Source of the DNA: Accumulibacter sp.
GTDB lineage: Bacteria > Pseudomonadota > Gammaproteobacteria > Burkholderiales > Rhodocyclaceae
NCBI GenBank assembly: GCA_031276375.1
Contig: JAISNE010000336.1
Coordinates: forward strand, 1-7,902
DNA length: 7,902 nucleotides
Direction: 5' to 3'
Shown piece by piece: positions 1-6,599 of the stretch. How positions within the stretch are numbered: position 1 is the stretch's first letter; each line of letters begins with the position of its first letter. The translations under genes were made by a program, and so were the position numbers. The notes below the pieces were generated by a model. It saw only the letters and a list, made by a program, of their open reading frames with translations. It was not told the DNA's origin and made no database searches.

Positions 1-182
1 AACAATTCCGCCAGCGTATCCAGGAAGAGGCTTTTGCCAAACCGGCGCGGGCGGGAGAGGAAATAGGCTTTGCCTTCCCGAACCATGCGCAAGGCGAAAG
101 CGGTTTTGTCGACGTAGTAGCAATTATCCTCGCGGATTTCGCGGAAGGTCTGGATGCCGATGGGGAGCTTTTTGCGCGACAT
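1..182 (-). CDS. AAA-ATPase-like protein (PF09820 type), N-terminal fragment cut by window edge
   Basis: The first 60 residues read from an ATG at 182-180 and remain open to the window edge, so the C-terminal part is missing. Visible landmarks are an N-terminal [13 protein letters not shown] segment (residues 6-18), then YYVDKT (22-27) and SRPRRFGKS (43-51). That order is the characteristic start of the AAA-ATPase-like family (PF09820). In that family the RPRRFGKS stretch acts as the P-loop, and the full protein is usually about 500-600 residues with a C-terminal PD-(D/E)XK nuclease-like domain (DUF1703). These genes are often multicopy and found in accessory regions; their role is unknown, though links to mobile elements or defence have been suggested. 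The gene lies on the same strand as the operon to its right but is separated by 341 bp and has its own candidate -10 box at 215-220. No strong Shine-Dalgarno sequence precedes the ATG. Family assignment is confident; function is not. Confidence 0.85.
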   Translation of the reverse strand, partial: MSRKKLPIGIQTFREIREDNCYYVDKTAFALRMVREGKAYFLSRPRRFGKSLFLDTLAEL

Positions 183-214
183 GGCCAACTCATGGAGAGA
201 GTGGAAGTGTCGGG

Positions 215-220
215 ATTATA
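215..220 (-). promoter_or_regulatory. candidate -10 box (TATAAT) for the AAA-ATPase-like gene
   Basis: Read on the minus strand this is a perfect TATAAT, 32 bp upstream of the ATG at 182, which would give a leader of about 25 nt. The best -35 look-alike is ATGACA (242-247, minus strand; five of six matches to TTGACA), but the spacer would be 21 bp rather than 17. At the usual spacing nothing resembles a -35. There is also no TGn extended -10. This is a plausible promoter in AT-richer sequence between two same-strand genes, not a proven one. Confidence 0.4.
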
Positions 221-301
221 CTGCGGGGAGGGGAAAGCCCTTGTCATCGTAAAACTCACTCCGCTTTGATACCAAGTTGCCGCCAAACCATCGTGATACG
301 T

Positions 302-346
302 AAAAAATGACCGAAATCCCGATACGGCAGACTTGCGTATCAACGG
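302..346 (-). terminator. candidate rho-independent terminator of the five-gene operon
   Basis: On the minus strand, GATACG (341-336) and CGTATC (326-321) form a perfect 6-bp stem around a 9-nt loop. An outer CCG/CGG pairing (346-344 with 313-311) can extend it across an asymmetric internal loop, and a run of six T follows at 307-302. It lies about 180 bp after the vWA stop codon. The stem is short and the internal loop is large, so this is a weak example; the operon could instead end at the GC-rich hairpins nearer the stop. Confidence 0.35.
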
Positions 347-406
347 CCCATTGAGCGCAACTTGGCATGAAACCCGGCTCGAAAGAAGCGGCGCGAAGCC
401 TGGAAC

Positions 407-463
407 CCGCATTCTTGCGGCCGGGGTTTCGACCGCCGCCATTTGGAAGCGGAACGAAACCCC
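407..463. repeat. GC-rich inverted repeats downstream of the operon
   Basis: Two hairpins stand side by side. GGGGTTTCG (423-431) pairs perfectly with CGAAACCCC (455-463) around a 23-nt loop, and that loop can fold further through CCGC (436-439) with GCGG (449-452). Next to it CCGCA (407-411) pairs with TGCGG (416-420) around TTCT. A further CCAGA (466-470) / TCTGG (498-502) pair lies towards the vWA gene. There is no T-run directly after the stems, so these are not classical terminators. Dense palindromes just after a stop codon fit a REP/MITE-like interspersed element or an RNA-stabilising 3' end. The arms are seen directly; the element type is inference. Confidence 0.45.
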
Positions 464-523
464 TTCCAGATGGAGTGGAGACCGGCGGCCCTGAAGGTCT
501 GGCGCTGATTTTTTGCCCGATGC

Positions 524-1726
524 TCATCCTTCCTTCGCCCGCGCCAGCTTGATGTCCGCTCCCGCCGCCCAGGCCGCGATGTCCGCGCGCCGCAGCGCGG
601 TGGCCATCATGTCCGGAAACATGTCCGGCGTGCAGGCGAACGCCGGGATGCCGAGCGCGGCGACCTTCGCGGCGGTCGATTCCGAGTATCCGGGCTGTCC
701 CTGGTCGGTGAGCGCGAGCAGCACGATGATATTCACGCCGCTTCGCGCCAGCGCCGCGAGTCGCCGCAGGAGATCGTCCTCGTCGCCGCCTTCGTAGAGA
801 TCGGTGATCAGCACGAGATGCGCCTTGAGCGGGCGCTCGATGCGTTCGGCGCAGTAGGCGACGGCCTGGTTGATGTCGGTGCCGCCGCCGAGCTGGATGC
901 CGAACAGGACTTCGACCGGATCGGCGAGATCGTCGGTGAGGTCGGCAACGGCGGTGTCGAAGCAGACGAGCCGGGTGCGCACCACCGGAATCGAGGCCAT
1001 CACCGCGGCGAAAATGGAGGCGTAGATCACCGAACTGGCCATCGAGCCGGATTGGTCGACGCACAGCACGATCTCGTCGAGATCGACGAGGCGGCGCTGC
1101 CTGCGCATGAAGCCGATGAGCCTTTCCGGCACCACGGTCTTGTATTCGGGCTGGTAGTGGCGCAGGTTGGCGCCGATGGTGCGCGGCCAGTCGATGTCGC
1201 GGTAGCGCGGGCGGAACGTGCGCCGCGAACGGTCGAGCGCGCCGCGGAGGGCTTCCGCCGTTTTGCGTTCCAGCCGTTCCATGAGTTTGGCGACGATTTC
1301 GCCGATCACGGCGCGCGCCAGCGCCCGGGTTTTCTCCGGCATCGCGCCGCGCAGCGACACCAGGTCGGCGACGAGATTGACGTTCTGCTCGACGGCGGCG
1401 AGAAATTCCGGCTCCATCAGCATCCGCTTGAGGCCGAGGCGCTCGAAGGCGTCCTTCTGCACCACCTGCACCACGTGTTGCGGGAAGAAGGAACGGATGT
1501 CGCCGATCCAGTGGGCGATGGCGCGCGGCGAGGAGCGCCCGAGACCGCCGCGGCCCTTCTTCCCGGCGTCGCCGTCGCCGTAGAGCGCGGTGAGCGCGGC
1601 GGAAAGCTTGCGGTCGGATTCGGCGAGCGCGTTCTCGTCCGCGCCGACGGCCAGGCGCCAGCGCCGTTCACGGCGGCTGTCGAAGACCTCGTCGTCCGGC
1701 GTCGCCGGGCTGGGCGTTTCATCCAT
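524..1726 (-). CDS. yehP: vWA-domain protein with intact MIDAS, YehP-like partner of the MoxR ATPase
   Basis: A 400-residue soluble protein with no signal peptide or membrane segment. Residues 1-60 are polar and probably flexible, 65-210 form an alpha-helical region rich in Leu, Arg and Glu, and about 217-385 is a C-terminal von Willebrand A domain. The metal-ion-dependent adhesion site is complete: DQSGSM at 224-229 (Asp224, Ser226, Ser228), Thr283 in GGGTD, and Asp309 in LITDLYEGGDE. A helical N-terminal part followed by a C-terminal vWA domain is also the layout of ViaA, partner of the MoxR ATPase RavA. Metal-dependent docking to the ATPase or to a client is therefore the expected role. 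E. coli YehP (about 380 residues, next to yehM) is the nearest named relative I recall. The ATG at 1726 overlaps the end of the DUF5682 gene by 8 bp (ATGGATGA), and GGAG lies 7 nt upstream of it (1737-1734), so translation is probably coupled. It is the last confident gene of the operon. Confidence 0.9.
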   Translation of the reverse strand: MDETPSPATPDDEVFDSRRERRWRLAVGADENALAESDRKLSAALTALYGDGDAGKKGRGGLGRSSPRAIAHWIGDIRSFFPQHVVQVVQKDAFERLGLKRMLMEPEFLAAVEQNVNLVADLVSLRGAMPEKTRALARAVIGEIVAKLMERLERKTAEALRGALDRSRRTFRPRYRDIDWPRTIGANLRHYQPEYKTVVPERLIGFMRRQRRLVDLDEIVLCVDQSGSMASSVIYASIFAAVMASIPVVRTRLVCFDTAVADLTDDLADPVEVLFGIQLGGGTDINQAVAYCAERIERPLKAHLVLITDLYEGGDEDDLLRRLAALARSGVNIIVLLALTDQGQPGYSESTAAKVAALGIPAFACTPDMFPDMMATALRRADIAAWAAGADIKLARAKEG

Positions 1727-4016
1727 TGGAGTTCTCCGTCAGCAGCGCGCGCAAGATTTCCAGGTGTGTTCGCCACAGCGCGCCGCCGTCGGGCGCGGGG
1801 ATGAAGCCCGTCGGCAAGGCCGGCCCCTTGCCGAGCGCGGCGGCGATCAGGCGTTTTCGCTCCATGCCGTCAAGCCCGGCGAACACCCGGCGCAGTAGCG
1901 GCAGGTGGGCGACGAAATCCTCCTCGTCCAGCCGCAGCAGCCAGCCGTCGACCGCCTGGCGCAAGCCTTCGTCGTGAATCAGGCGGGCGGCGGACGCCAA
2001 GAAGAATCCTTCGAGAAAGCCGGCGGCCTCCAGCACCGGCGTGCCCGGCGACAAGCGCCGCCCGAGCAAATCCACGGCGTCTTCGGCGGCGAGGATTTCC
2101 GCCTCGTAGAGAATTTGCGCCACGCCGCCCGCGACGCGCGGCGTGGCGCGCGCGTCGTCGAGAACGCGGCCCAGCCCCTTGTGCCAGGCGTCGAGAATGT
2201 CCGCGTCCGGTTCGATCAGGCGGACCCCGGCATGCGCGGCGGCGATCCGCGCGGCCATCTGTTCGGCGGCTTCCGCGTCGAGGTCGCGCGCCGCGTGGAT
2301 CAGATTGATCGCCGTTTCGACGATCAGGCGTTCCAGCAGCGCGTTGAGCGCGCCGGTGTCGGAGGCGCGCGCCTCGCCGTAGCGAACGATGTCGGCGAGC
2401 GGCGGAATGGCGGCGAGCATTTCCGCGGCGTTGCTGGAGAGCGCCGCTTTTTCCTCGAACACCGCCAGGCCGCGCGCGGCGGCTTCCGGCAGGTCGGCGG
2501 TGATCGCGGCGCGGATCAGTTCGGCCAGCTCGTCGAGCGCGCTCGCCTGGCCCAGGCGTTCGGCCAGCCAGCCGTTGGCGGCCTGCGCGAGGGTGGCGCC
2601 GTAAACCAGCTTTTCGACGAGCTGGACGGCGTATTCCGGCTCCCAGGCCAGCATCCAGCGTTCGCGGAACGTGCCGCGGCTGCCGCCCTTGTCGAGCGGC
2701 TTGCCCCACTCCACGCCAAGGATGGCGAGGCGATGCAGCAAGGTGGAGCGGAAACGTCCGCTGTCGCTTCTCAGGTCGAGCGCGAGTTCGCGTTGCAGCG
2801 CCTCGGGTTTGAGCCGCGCCTGTTTCTGCTGGCGCTGCAAATCCTCGATCAGCGGCGCGAGCGGCGCGCCGGCGGGAATTTCGCCGACCTCGTCGCCGAG
2901 CAGCAAGGTGTCCTCGATGCTCCGCCACAGCAGCGTCTCGCCGCCGAAGAGGCAGGCGACCGCCGCCTCGCGCAGTTCCTCGAAGCCGGGCTTGGGCCGT
3001 TCGCGGATCGCGGCCAGCGCCATGGCGAGGCGTTCGGCCTCGATCAAGGCCGCCGTCGACACCGGATGCCCCTTGTCGCGCAGCAGGCGGGCGATGCGCG
3101 CCAGCCACAGGCTGGCTCCGTCATGCCGCTGCCGGGTTTGCCAGAGGTGCTTGCACCAGCCGGGCGCGGCCACGCCCGCGCCGTAAGCCTGCGCGAACGC
3201 GAGGCGCGGCGCCGTCCAGGGCGCCCAGGTCATGACGCTTTTTTTGCGCGGGAGTCCCTTGATGAGCGCGCGGTCTTCCTTCTTCGCCCGCGCGGCGCGC
3301 AGCGCCGGCACGTGCCAGGCGCCGCAGACCACGGCGATGGGGCCGTCCAGGCGGGCGCGCGCGTCGGCGATGGCGAGCCGCATGTGCGCTTCGCGCCTGG
3401 CCTCGAATTCCGGCAGCGCGGCCAGCTCCTCGCGCAGCGCGGCCATGGCCTCGGCGATGGCGCCGAACACCGGGCCGGGCGCGGGATTCTGTTCGATGAG
3501 ATCGGCCCACCAGCTTTCGCCGTCCTGATAGCCGGCGGCCGCCGCCAGCACGCCGACGGGATCGCGGAATTCGGGGGAATCCTCCACCTCGCCCGCCGGC
3601 GTGGCCGGCGCCTCGCCGGCGCTTCCGGACGCCTCCTCCGGCGTTTCCCCGCCGGCGCGATCCGCCTTCCCCGGCGGATCGGCGGCGCGCGCCGTCGACG
3701 GCAGATCGATGAAACTCACGCTCGCCCCGTGCCGCGCCGCCCACAGCGTCGCCTGGTACTCGGGCGAGAATTCCGCGAACGGCCAGAAGCTCGTTTGCGC
3801 GGGATCGTCCTCCGGGTAGCAGAGCAGGGCGACCGGCGGCTTCATTTCGGGCGCGGCCAGCATCGGCAGGATTCCGGAAGCGTCGGACGGTCCCTCGATC
3901 AACACCGCGACCGGGCGCAGCGCGTCGAGCGCGCGCACCAGGCTGCTGGCCGAGCCGGGGCCGTGATGGCGCACGCCGAAAAAGGAAATGCCGCCGGCGG
4001 CGGCGTCTTCGTCCAT
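1719..4016 (-). CDS. yehM: DUF5682 family protein, YehM-like; possible TraB/EreA-type metal-dependent enzyme
   Basis: A 765-residue soluble protein, about the size of E. coli YehM (about 760). The N-terminal 290 residues carry the conserved motifs of DUF5682: FFGVRHHGPGSA (12-23), LIEGPSDA (39-46), FIDLPS (102-107) and VCGAWHVPAL (230-239). A His-containing GxxH-type motif near the N-terminus, an early Glu, and a second GxxH about 200 residues later echo the TraB/TIKI/EreA-ChaN superfamily, where these residues bind metal or act in catalysis. That link is inference. Residues 110-150 are a low-complexity Ala/Pro/Glu/Gly linker inserted between FIDLPS and the GAWH half. Residues 300-760 are almost wholly alpha-helical by composition, with many Ala/Leu/Glu-rich amphipathic stretches, and have no recognised motif; they may be a binding or scaffold region. 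The ATG at 4016 follows the MoxR stop by 3 bp, with a weak GAGG 11 nt upstream; the 3' end overlaps the vWA gene by 8 bp. Its place between ATPase and vWA suggests it is the client or effector of that pair. Biochemical function is unknown. Confidence 0.88.
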   Translation of the reverse strand: MDEDAAAGGISFFGVRHHGPGSASSLVRALDALRPVAVLIEGPSDASGILPMLAAPEMKPPVALLCYPEDDPAQTSFWPFAEFSPEYQATLWAARHGASVSFIDLPSTARAADPPGKADRAGGETPEEASGSAGEAPATPAGEVEDSPEFRDPVGVLAAAAGYQDGESWWADLIEQNPAPGPVFGAIAEAMAALREELAALPEFEARREAHMRLAIADARARLDGPIAVVCGAWHVPALRAARAKKEDRALIKGLPRKKSVMTWAPWTAPRLAFAQAYGAGVAAPGWCKHLWQTRQRHDGASLWLARIARLLRDKGHPVSTAALIEAERLAMALAAIRERPKPGFEELREAAVACLFGGETLLWRSIEDTLLLGDEVGEIPAGAPLAPLIEDLQRQQKQARLKPEALQRELALDLRSDSGRFRSTLLHRLAILGVEWGKPLDKGGSRGTFRERWMLAWEPEYAVQLVEKLVYGATLAQAANGWLAERLGQASALDELAELIRAAITADLPEAAARGLAVFEEKAALSSNAAEMLAAIPPLADIVRYGEARASDTGALNALLERLIVETAINLIHAARDLDAEAAEQMAARIAAAHAGVRLIEPDADILDAWHKGLGRVLDDARATPRVAGGVAQILYEAEILAAEDAVDLLGRRLSPGTPVLEAAGFLEGFFLASAARLIHDEGLRQAVDGWLLRLDEEDFVAHLPLLRRVFAGLDGMERKRLIAAALGKGPALPTGFIPAPDGGALWRTHLEILRALLTENSNG

Positions 4017-4019
4017 GTT

Positions 4020-5099
4020 TCAGATCGCCTCGTTGAGCGCGGCGTACCAGGCGGAATAGGGGCCGCGCTTCTTCAGCACGGTTTCCAGGTATTCCTCCAG
4101 CACCGCCTTGTCCTGCACCGGGTCCTTGATGACCGCGCCGACCACGCTGGCGGCCAGTTCCCGCGCGGTGAGGCGGCCATCGTTGAACCACGCCGCCTGC
4201 GACAGCCCGCCGACCAGGGTGGCGATGGCCTCGGCGGTGGACAGGGAGCCCGAAGGCGTCTTCAGCGTCGTCTTGCCGTCGAGCGTCGCCCCCGAGCGCA
4301 GTTCGCGGAAGATGGTGAGCACGCGGGCGATCTCCTCTTGCGCGTTCCTGGGCACCGGCAGCGCCAGGCCAAGCGCCATCTCGTTCACCCGCCGGGCGAC
4401 GATGGCCACTTCCTGCTCCATGTCGTCGGGCAGCGGCAGCACCACGACGTTGAAGCGGCGCTTCAAGGCCGACGACAGCTCGTTCACGCCCTTGTCGCGG
4501 TTGTTGGCGGTGGCGATGACGTTGAAACCGCGCCGGGCGTAGATCGCGCTGTTCAGCTCGGCGATGGGCATCATTTTTTCCGAAAGCACGGTAATCAGGG
4601 TGTCCTGCACGTCGGAGCCCATGCGCGTGAGTTCTTCCAGGCGGCAGAGCTTGCCGTCCTGCATGGCGCGGTAGAGCGGCGTCGGCACCAGCGCCTCCGG
4701 GCTTGGCCCCTTGGCGAGCAGTTGCGCGTAGTTCCATCCGTAGCGGATCTGATTCTCGTCGGTGCCGGCCGTGCACTGGATGAGCAGGGTGGAGTCGCCG
4801 GTGATCGCCGCCGCCAGGTGTTCGGACACCCAGGACTTGGCCGTGCCCGGCACGCCGAGCAGCAGCAGGGCGCGATCGGTCGCCAGCGTGGCGACCGCCG
4901 TTTCCATCAGGCGGCGGCGGCCCACGTACTTGGGCGAAATCACCGTGCCGTCGCTCGCCTCGCCGCCGAGCAGGTAGGTGAGCACGGCGCGGGGCGAGAG
5001 TTTCCAGCCCTCGGGCTTGCCGGCGTCGTCGCCGCGCGCCAGGGCCGCGAGTTCGCCGGCGTAGGATTGTTCGGCGGGAAGCCGGAGAAGGTCGGACAT
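4020..5099 (-). CDS. yehL: MoxR-family AAA+ ATPase, YehL-like
   Basis: A 359-residue cytoplasmic AAA+ ATPase. The Walker A motif is GVPGTAKS (82-89). The Walker B position reads LCRLEELTR (151-159), with Glu155-Glu156 where most MoxR proteins have Asp-Glu. Sensor 1 is Asn199/Asn200 in ATANNRD, and the presumed arginine finger is Arg214 or Arg215 in ALKRRFN. An N-terminal extension of about 60 residues precedes the ATPase core, and a helical lid of about 100 residues follows, ending at WYAALNEAI. MoxR ATPases form hexamers and with vWA partners remodel or activate specific client proteins, as in RavA-ViaA and CbbQ-CbbO. Length and neighbours match E. coli YehL (about 360 residues, followed by yehM and yehP). 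The ATG at 5099 has GGAG 10 nt upstream (5113-5110) and sits 27 bp after the DUF5691 stop. The stop is 3 bp before the DUF5682 start, so the two are almost certainly co-translated. The client is unknown but DUF5682 is the best candidate. Confidence 0.93.
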   Translation of the reverse strand: MSDLLRLPAEQSYAGELAALARGDDAGKPEGWKLSPRAVLTYLLGGEASDGTVISPKYVGRRRLMETAVATLATDRALLLLGVPGTAKSWVSEHLAAAITGDSTLLIQCTAGTDENQIRYGWNYAQLLAKGPSPEALVPTPLYRAMQDGKLCRLEELTRMGSDVQDTLITVLSEKMMPIAELNSAIYARRGFNVIATANNRDKGVNELSSALKRRFNVVVLPLPDDMEQEVAIVARRVNEMALGLALPVPRNAQEEIARVLTIFRELRSGATLDGKTTLKTPSGSLSTAEAIATLVGGLSQAAWFNDGRLTARELAASVVGAVIKDPVQDKAVLEEYLETVLKKRGPYSAWYAALNEAI

Positions 5100-5126
5100 T
5101 TGCGATGAACTCCAGGAAAATGTGGC
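5100..5126 (-). promoter_or_regulatory. 27-bp gap with the MoxR ribosome binding site; boundary of two sub-blocks
   Basis: This is the only gap of more than 3 bp inside the operon. On the minus strand it contains CCTGGAGTT, whose GGAG (5113-5110) is 10 nt from the MoxR start, a slightly long but workable spacing that supports the ATG at 5099. No promoter is evident in so short a space. It divides the SWIM/DUF5691 pair from the MoxR/DUF5682/vWA triplet. Confidence 0.6.
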
Positions 5127-6599
5127 TCAGGTTGACGAAGCGGCGGCCCGCGCCAGTTCAAGATTCAGGCGCAGGAAAGCGAGCGCCGGACTGGCCGGGA
5201 AGACGCCGAGCGAAACGGCGATATCGTCGAGCGCCGCCTTGGCGGCCTCGGCGGTCGCCACCCCGGCGAGCGCGTTGAACGACGAGAGGAGATGCGGCGC
5301 GCCGCCGTTTTCCCGCGCCTCCCGGAACTCGGATTTGACCGCCTGGTAAGCCTGGCTGGAAAGGATATCGTCCGGCCCGGCGAGATCGCCGTGTTCGATG
5401 CGCGTCAGAGGCCACAGCCTCCGGCCCGCGAGGATTCCCAGCATGACCCGGCGCTGCCCGGCGCGGTCGAGCCGGGGCAGCAGACGGAGCAGCAGCGGAA
5501 TCGCCTCCTTTACCGCGAAGAGCCGCTCCGCGAGGCGCGCGACGAACTCGTCGGCGGCGCTCGCCGCCACCATCCGCGCCAGGCCGTCGTCCGCCGTCGG
5601 CGCCAGCTTGTCCCGGTCGCCGAATTGCCAGCCGTCGATCACCTCGGCCTCGCTCACGCCGAGCGCGCCGGCAAGGTCGGCGAAGGAAAAGCACTCGAAC
5701 AACTCCATGCGCCGGTTCGCCTGCGCCTGCGATTTCACGGCCTTCGCGCTCACGCTCGCATGGCGCTTGAAAATCCCCGCGCGGCCCAGCTCGAAAAAGT
5801 CGGCGAGTTCGGCCAGCTCTTCTTGCGGCGCGCCTTCGCTCCGGTGCCGCAGGCGGGCCAGGAAACGCGCCGCCAGCGCCTTGACCTTGCCGGAACGGTC
5901 ACTGGCGACCAGGCTTTGCAGGTAAGGCGCGTCGTTCTCGCTCAGGCCGACCGCCAGCGTTTCGATCAACGCCAGCCGTTTCTCGGCGGGTTCCTCCGCC
6001 GCCCGGGCGGCGATGAGCTGGCAGGCGCGGTCGGCCTCCCGCCCGCGCATGGCCTTGAGCAGCCGCCGCCGTTGCGCGGGGTAGAAACTGTCCCAGCTCT
6101 CCTCGTCCAGCTCGCTGGCCTCGTCCTTCCCGTCCTTCCCATCCTCGCCGTCCAGGGACTGCACCCAATCCTGCCAGGGCGCGTAGAGATCGGGCGCGTC
6201 CTCCGTCGAAGCGGTCGGCATCCAGTCGAGCGGATGCGCGCAAAAGCCGCGCCGCTCCACCAGGCGCAACACGCCGTTTACATTGACGTTGACGCCGGAC
6301 GCCTGCTCGAGCGCGTAACGGAACAAGGAGCGCCATTGTTCGGGCACCGTCGGCAGCGCCAGACGGGGCAGATCCTTCCGGCGCGCGGCCTCCCTCGGCA
6401 GCGCCGGGCGGAAAGCCACGTCCCACGCCTGTCCGGCCAGCGCGACCAGGCGGCGTTCGCGCTCTTCGGCGTCCGTCCCCGCGGTCAGCGCCCGCCAGTC
6501 CTCGGGCGCGAGAGCGGCCGCGCTGCCGCCGGTGATCCAGCAATCGCGCAGGGCGGCGAATTGCGGCGCCAGCCGCGGGAAAGACGAGGATGCGCTCAT
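5127..6599 (-). CDS. DUF5691-type helical-repeat protein of the MoxR-vWA operon
   Basis: A 490-residue soluble protein, mostly alpha-helical. Residues 1-100 are a helical N-terminal region. About 150-168 is an acidic linker (GEDGKDGKDEASELDEE) encoded by imperfect 9-bp repeats. Residues 172-252 read like HEAT-type helix pairs, including ALIETLAVGLSENDAPYLQ (209-227) and a DRSGKVKALAARFLARL segment (234-250), the signature I associate with DUF5691. The C-terminal half (about 300-490) holds WQFGDRDKL (324-332), further helices and a well-ordered last 60 residues. No catalytic motif is visible. Scaffold or adaptor work is the likeliest job, but that is inference. The ATG at 6599 overlaps the SWIM gene's TGA by 4 bp (ATGA), and GGGAGG lies 11 nt upstream (6616-6611). 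The frame stays open further upstream to 7148, but that stretch reads as Arg/Ala/Gly-rich shadow of the SWIM gene and is rejected as coding. Family assignment rests on motif recall and neighbourhood. Confidence 0.8.
   Translation of the reverse strand: MSASSSFPRLAPQFAALRDCWITGGSAAALAPEDWRALTAGTDAEERERRLVALAGQAWDVAFRPALPREAARRKDLPRLALPTVPEQWRSLFRYALEQASGVNVNVNGVLRLVERRGFCAHPLDWMPTASTEDAPDLYAPWQDWVQSLDGEDGKDGKDEASELDEESWDSFYPAQRRRLLKAMRGREADRACQLIAARAAEEPAEKRLALIETLAVGLSENDAPYLQSLVASDRSGKVKALAARFLARLRHRSEGAPQEELAELADFFELGRAGIFKRHASVSAKAVKSQAQANRRMELFECFSFADLAGALGVSEAEVIDGWQFGDRDKLAPTADDGLARMVAASAADEFVARLAERLFAVKEAIPLLLRLLPRLDRAGQRRVMLGILAGRRLWPLTRIEHGDLAGPDDILSSQAYQAVKSEFREARENGGAPHLLSSFNALAGVATAEAAKAALDDIAVSLGVFPASPALAFLRLNLELARAAASST
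6121..6153 (-). repeat. imperfect 9-bp tandem repeat encoding the acidic linker of the DUF5691 protein
   Basis: On the plus strand the unit GTCCTTCCC recurs with drift (GTCCTTCCC, GTCCTTCCC, ATCCTCGCC, GTCC). On the coding strand it gives Gly-Lys-Asp/Gly-Glu-Asp triplets (residues about 151-160). Unit changes of 9 bp would keep the reading frame, so the linker could vary in length between strains without breaking the protein. Confidence 0.55.

Larger units (their letters stand above)
183..523. other. intergenic region between the operon and the AAA-ATPase-like gene
   Basis: No gene can be called with confidence across these 341 bp. The part next to the operon (about 363-523) is GC-rich and full of short inverted repeats. 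The part from about 240 to 345 is AT-richer and holds a candidate terminator. The -10 box lies at 215-220. A minus-strand frame of 103 codons (527-216) runs through the region and is described separately as doubtful. A 61-codon plus-strand frame (367-552) is judged accidental. Confidence 0.7.
216..527 (-). other. doubtful 103-codon open frame coupled by ATGA to the vWA gene
   Basis: An ATG at 527-525 overlaps the TGA stop of the vWA gene (ATGA) and is preceded by GAAGGAAGG, which would make a usable ribosome binding site. The frame reads 103 codons to a TAA at 218-216. The predicted peptide begins MSIGQKISARPSG, is rich in Gly, Pro, Ser and Arg in its first half, and shows no recognisable domain. 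The frame crosses the hairpins of the palindromic segment and the candidate terminator, and its stop lies inside the candidate -10 box of the next gene, all of which argue against a real gene. The apparent Shine-Dalgarno is also simply the codons for the end of the vWA protein. It is more likely intergenic or repeat sequence that happens to be open, but the translational coupling makes it worth recording. Confidence 0.2.

Noticed and set aside
367..552. A 61-codon plus-strand frame after the operon.
   Set aside because: It overlaps the 3' end of the vWA gene on the other strand, crosses several hairpins, and has no ribosome binding site or domain; probably part of a repeat.
818..1804. A 328-codon plus-strand frame antisense to the vWA gene.
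   Set aside because: Lies opposite the MIDAS-encoding gene; His/Gly/Ala/Arg-rich translation with no recognisable family.
3121..4776. A 551-codon minus-strand frame overlapping the MoxR and DUF5682 genes in another frame.
   Set aside because: Arg/Gly/Ala-rich out-of-frame shadow; the real frames there carry the ATPase and DUF5682 motifs.
1905..5108. A 1067-codon plus-strand open frame antisense to the DUF5682 and MoxR genes.
   Set aside because: Its translation is a run of Arg, Gly, Ala, His and Gln without any domain, and it spans two genes with clear family motifs on the other strand. It arises from strong GC bias at third codon positions.
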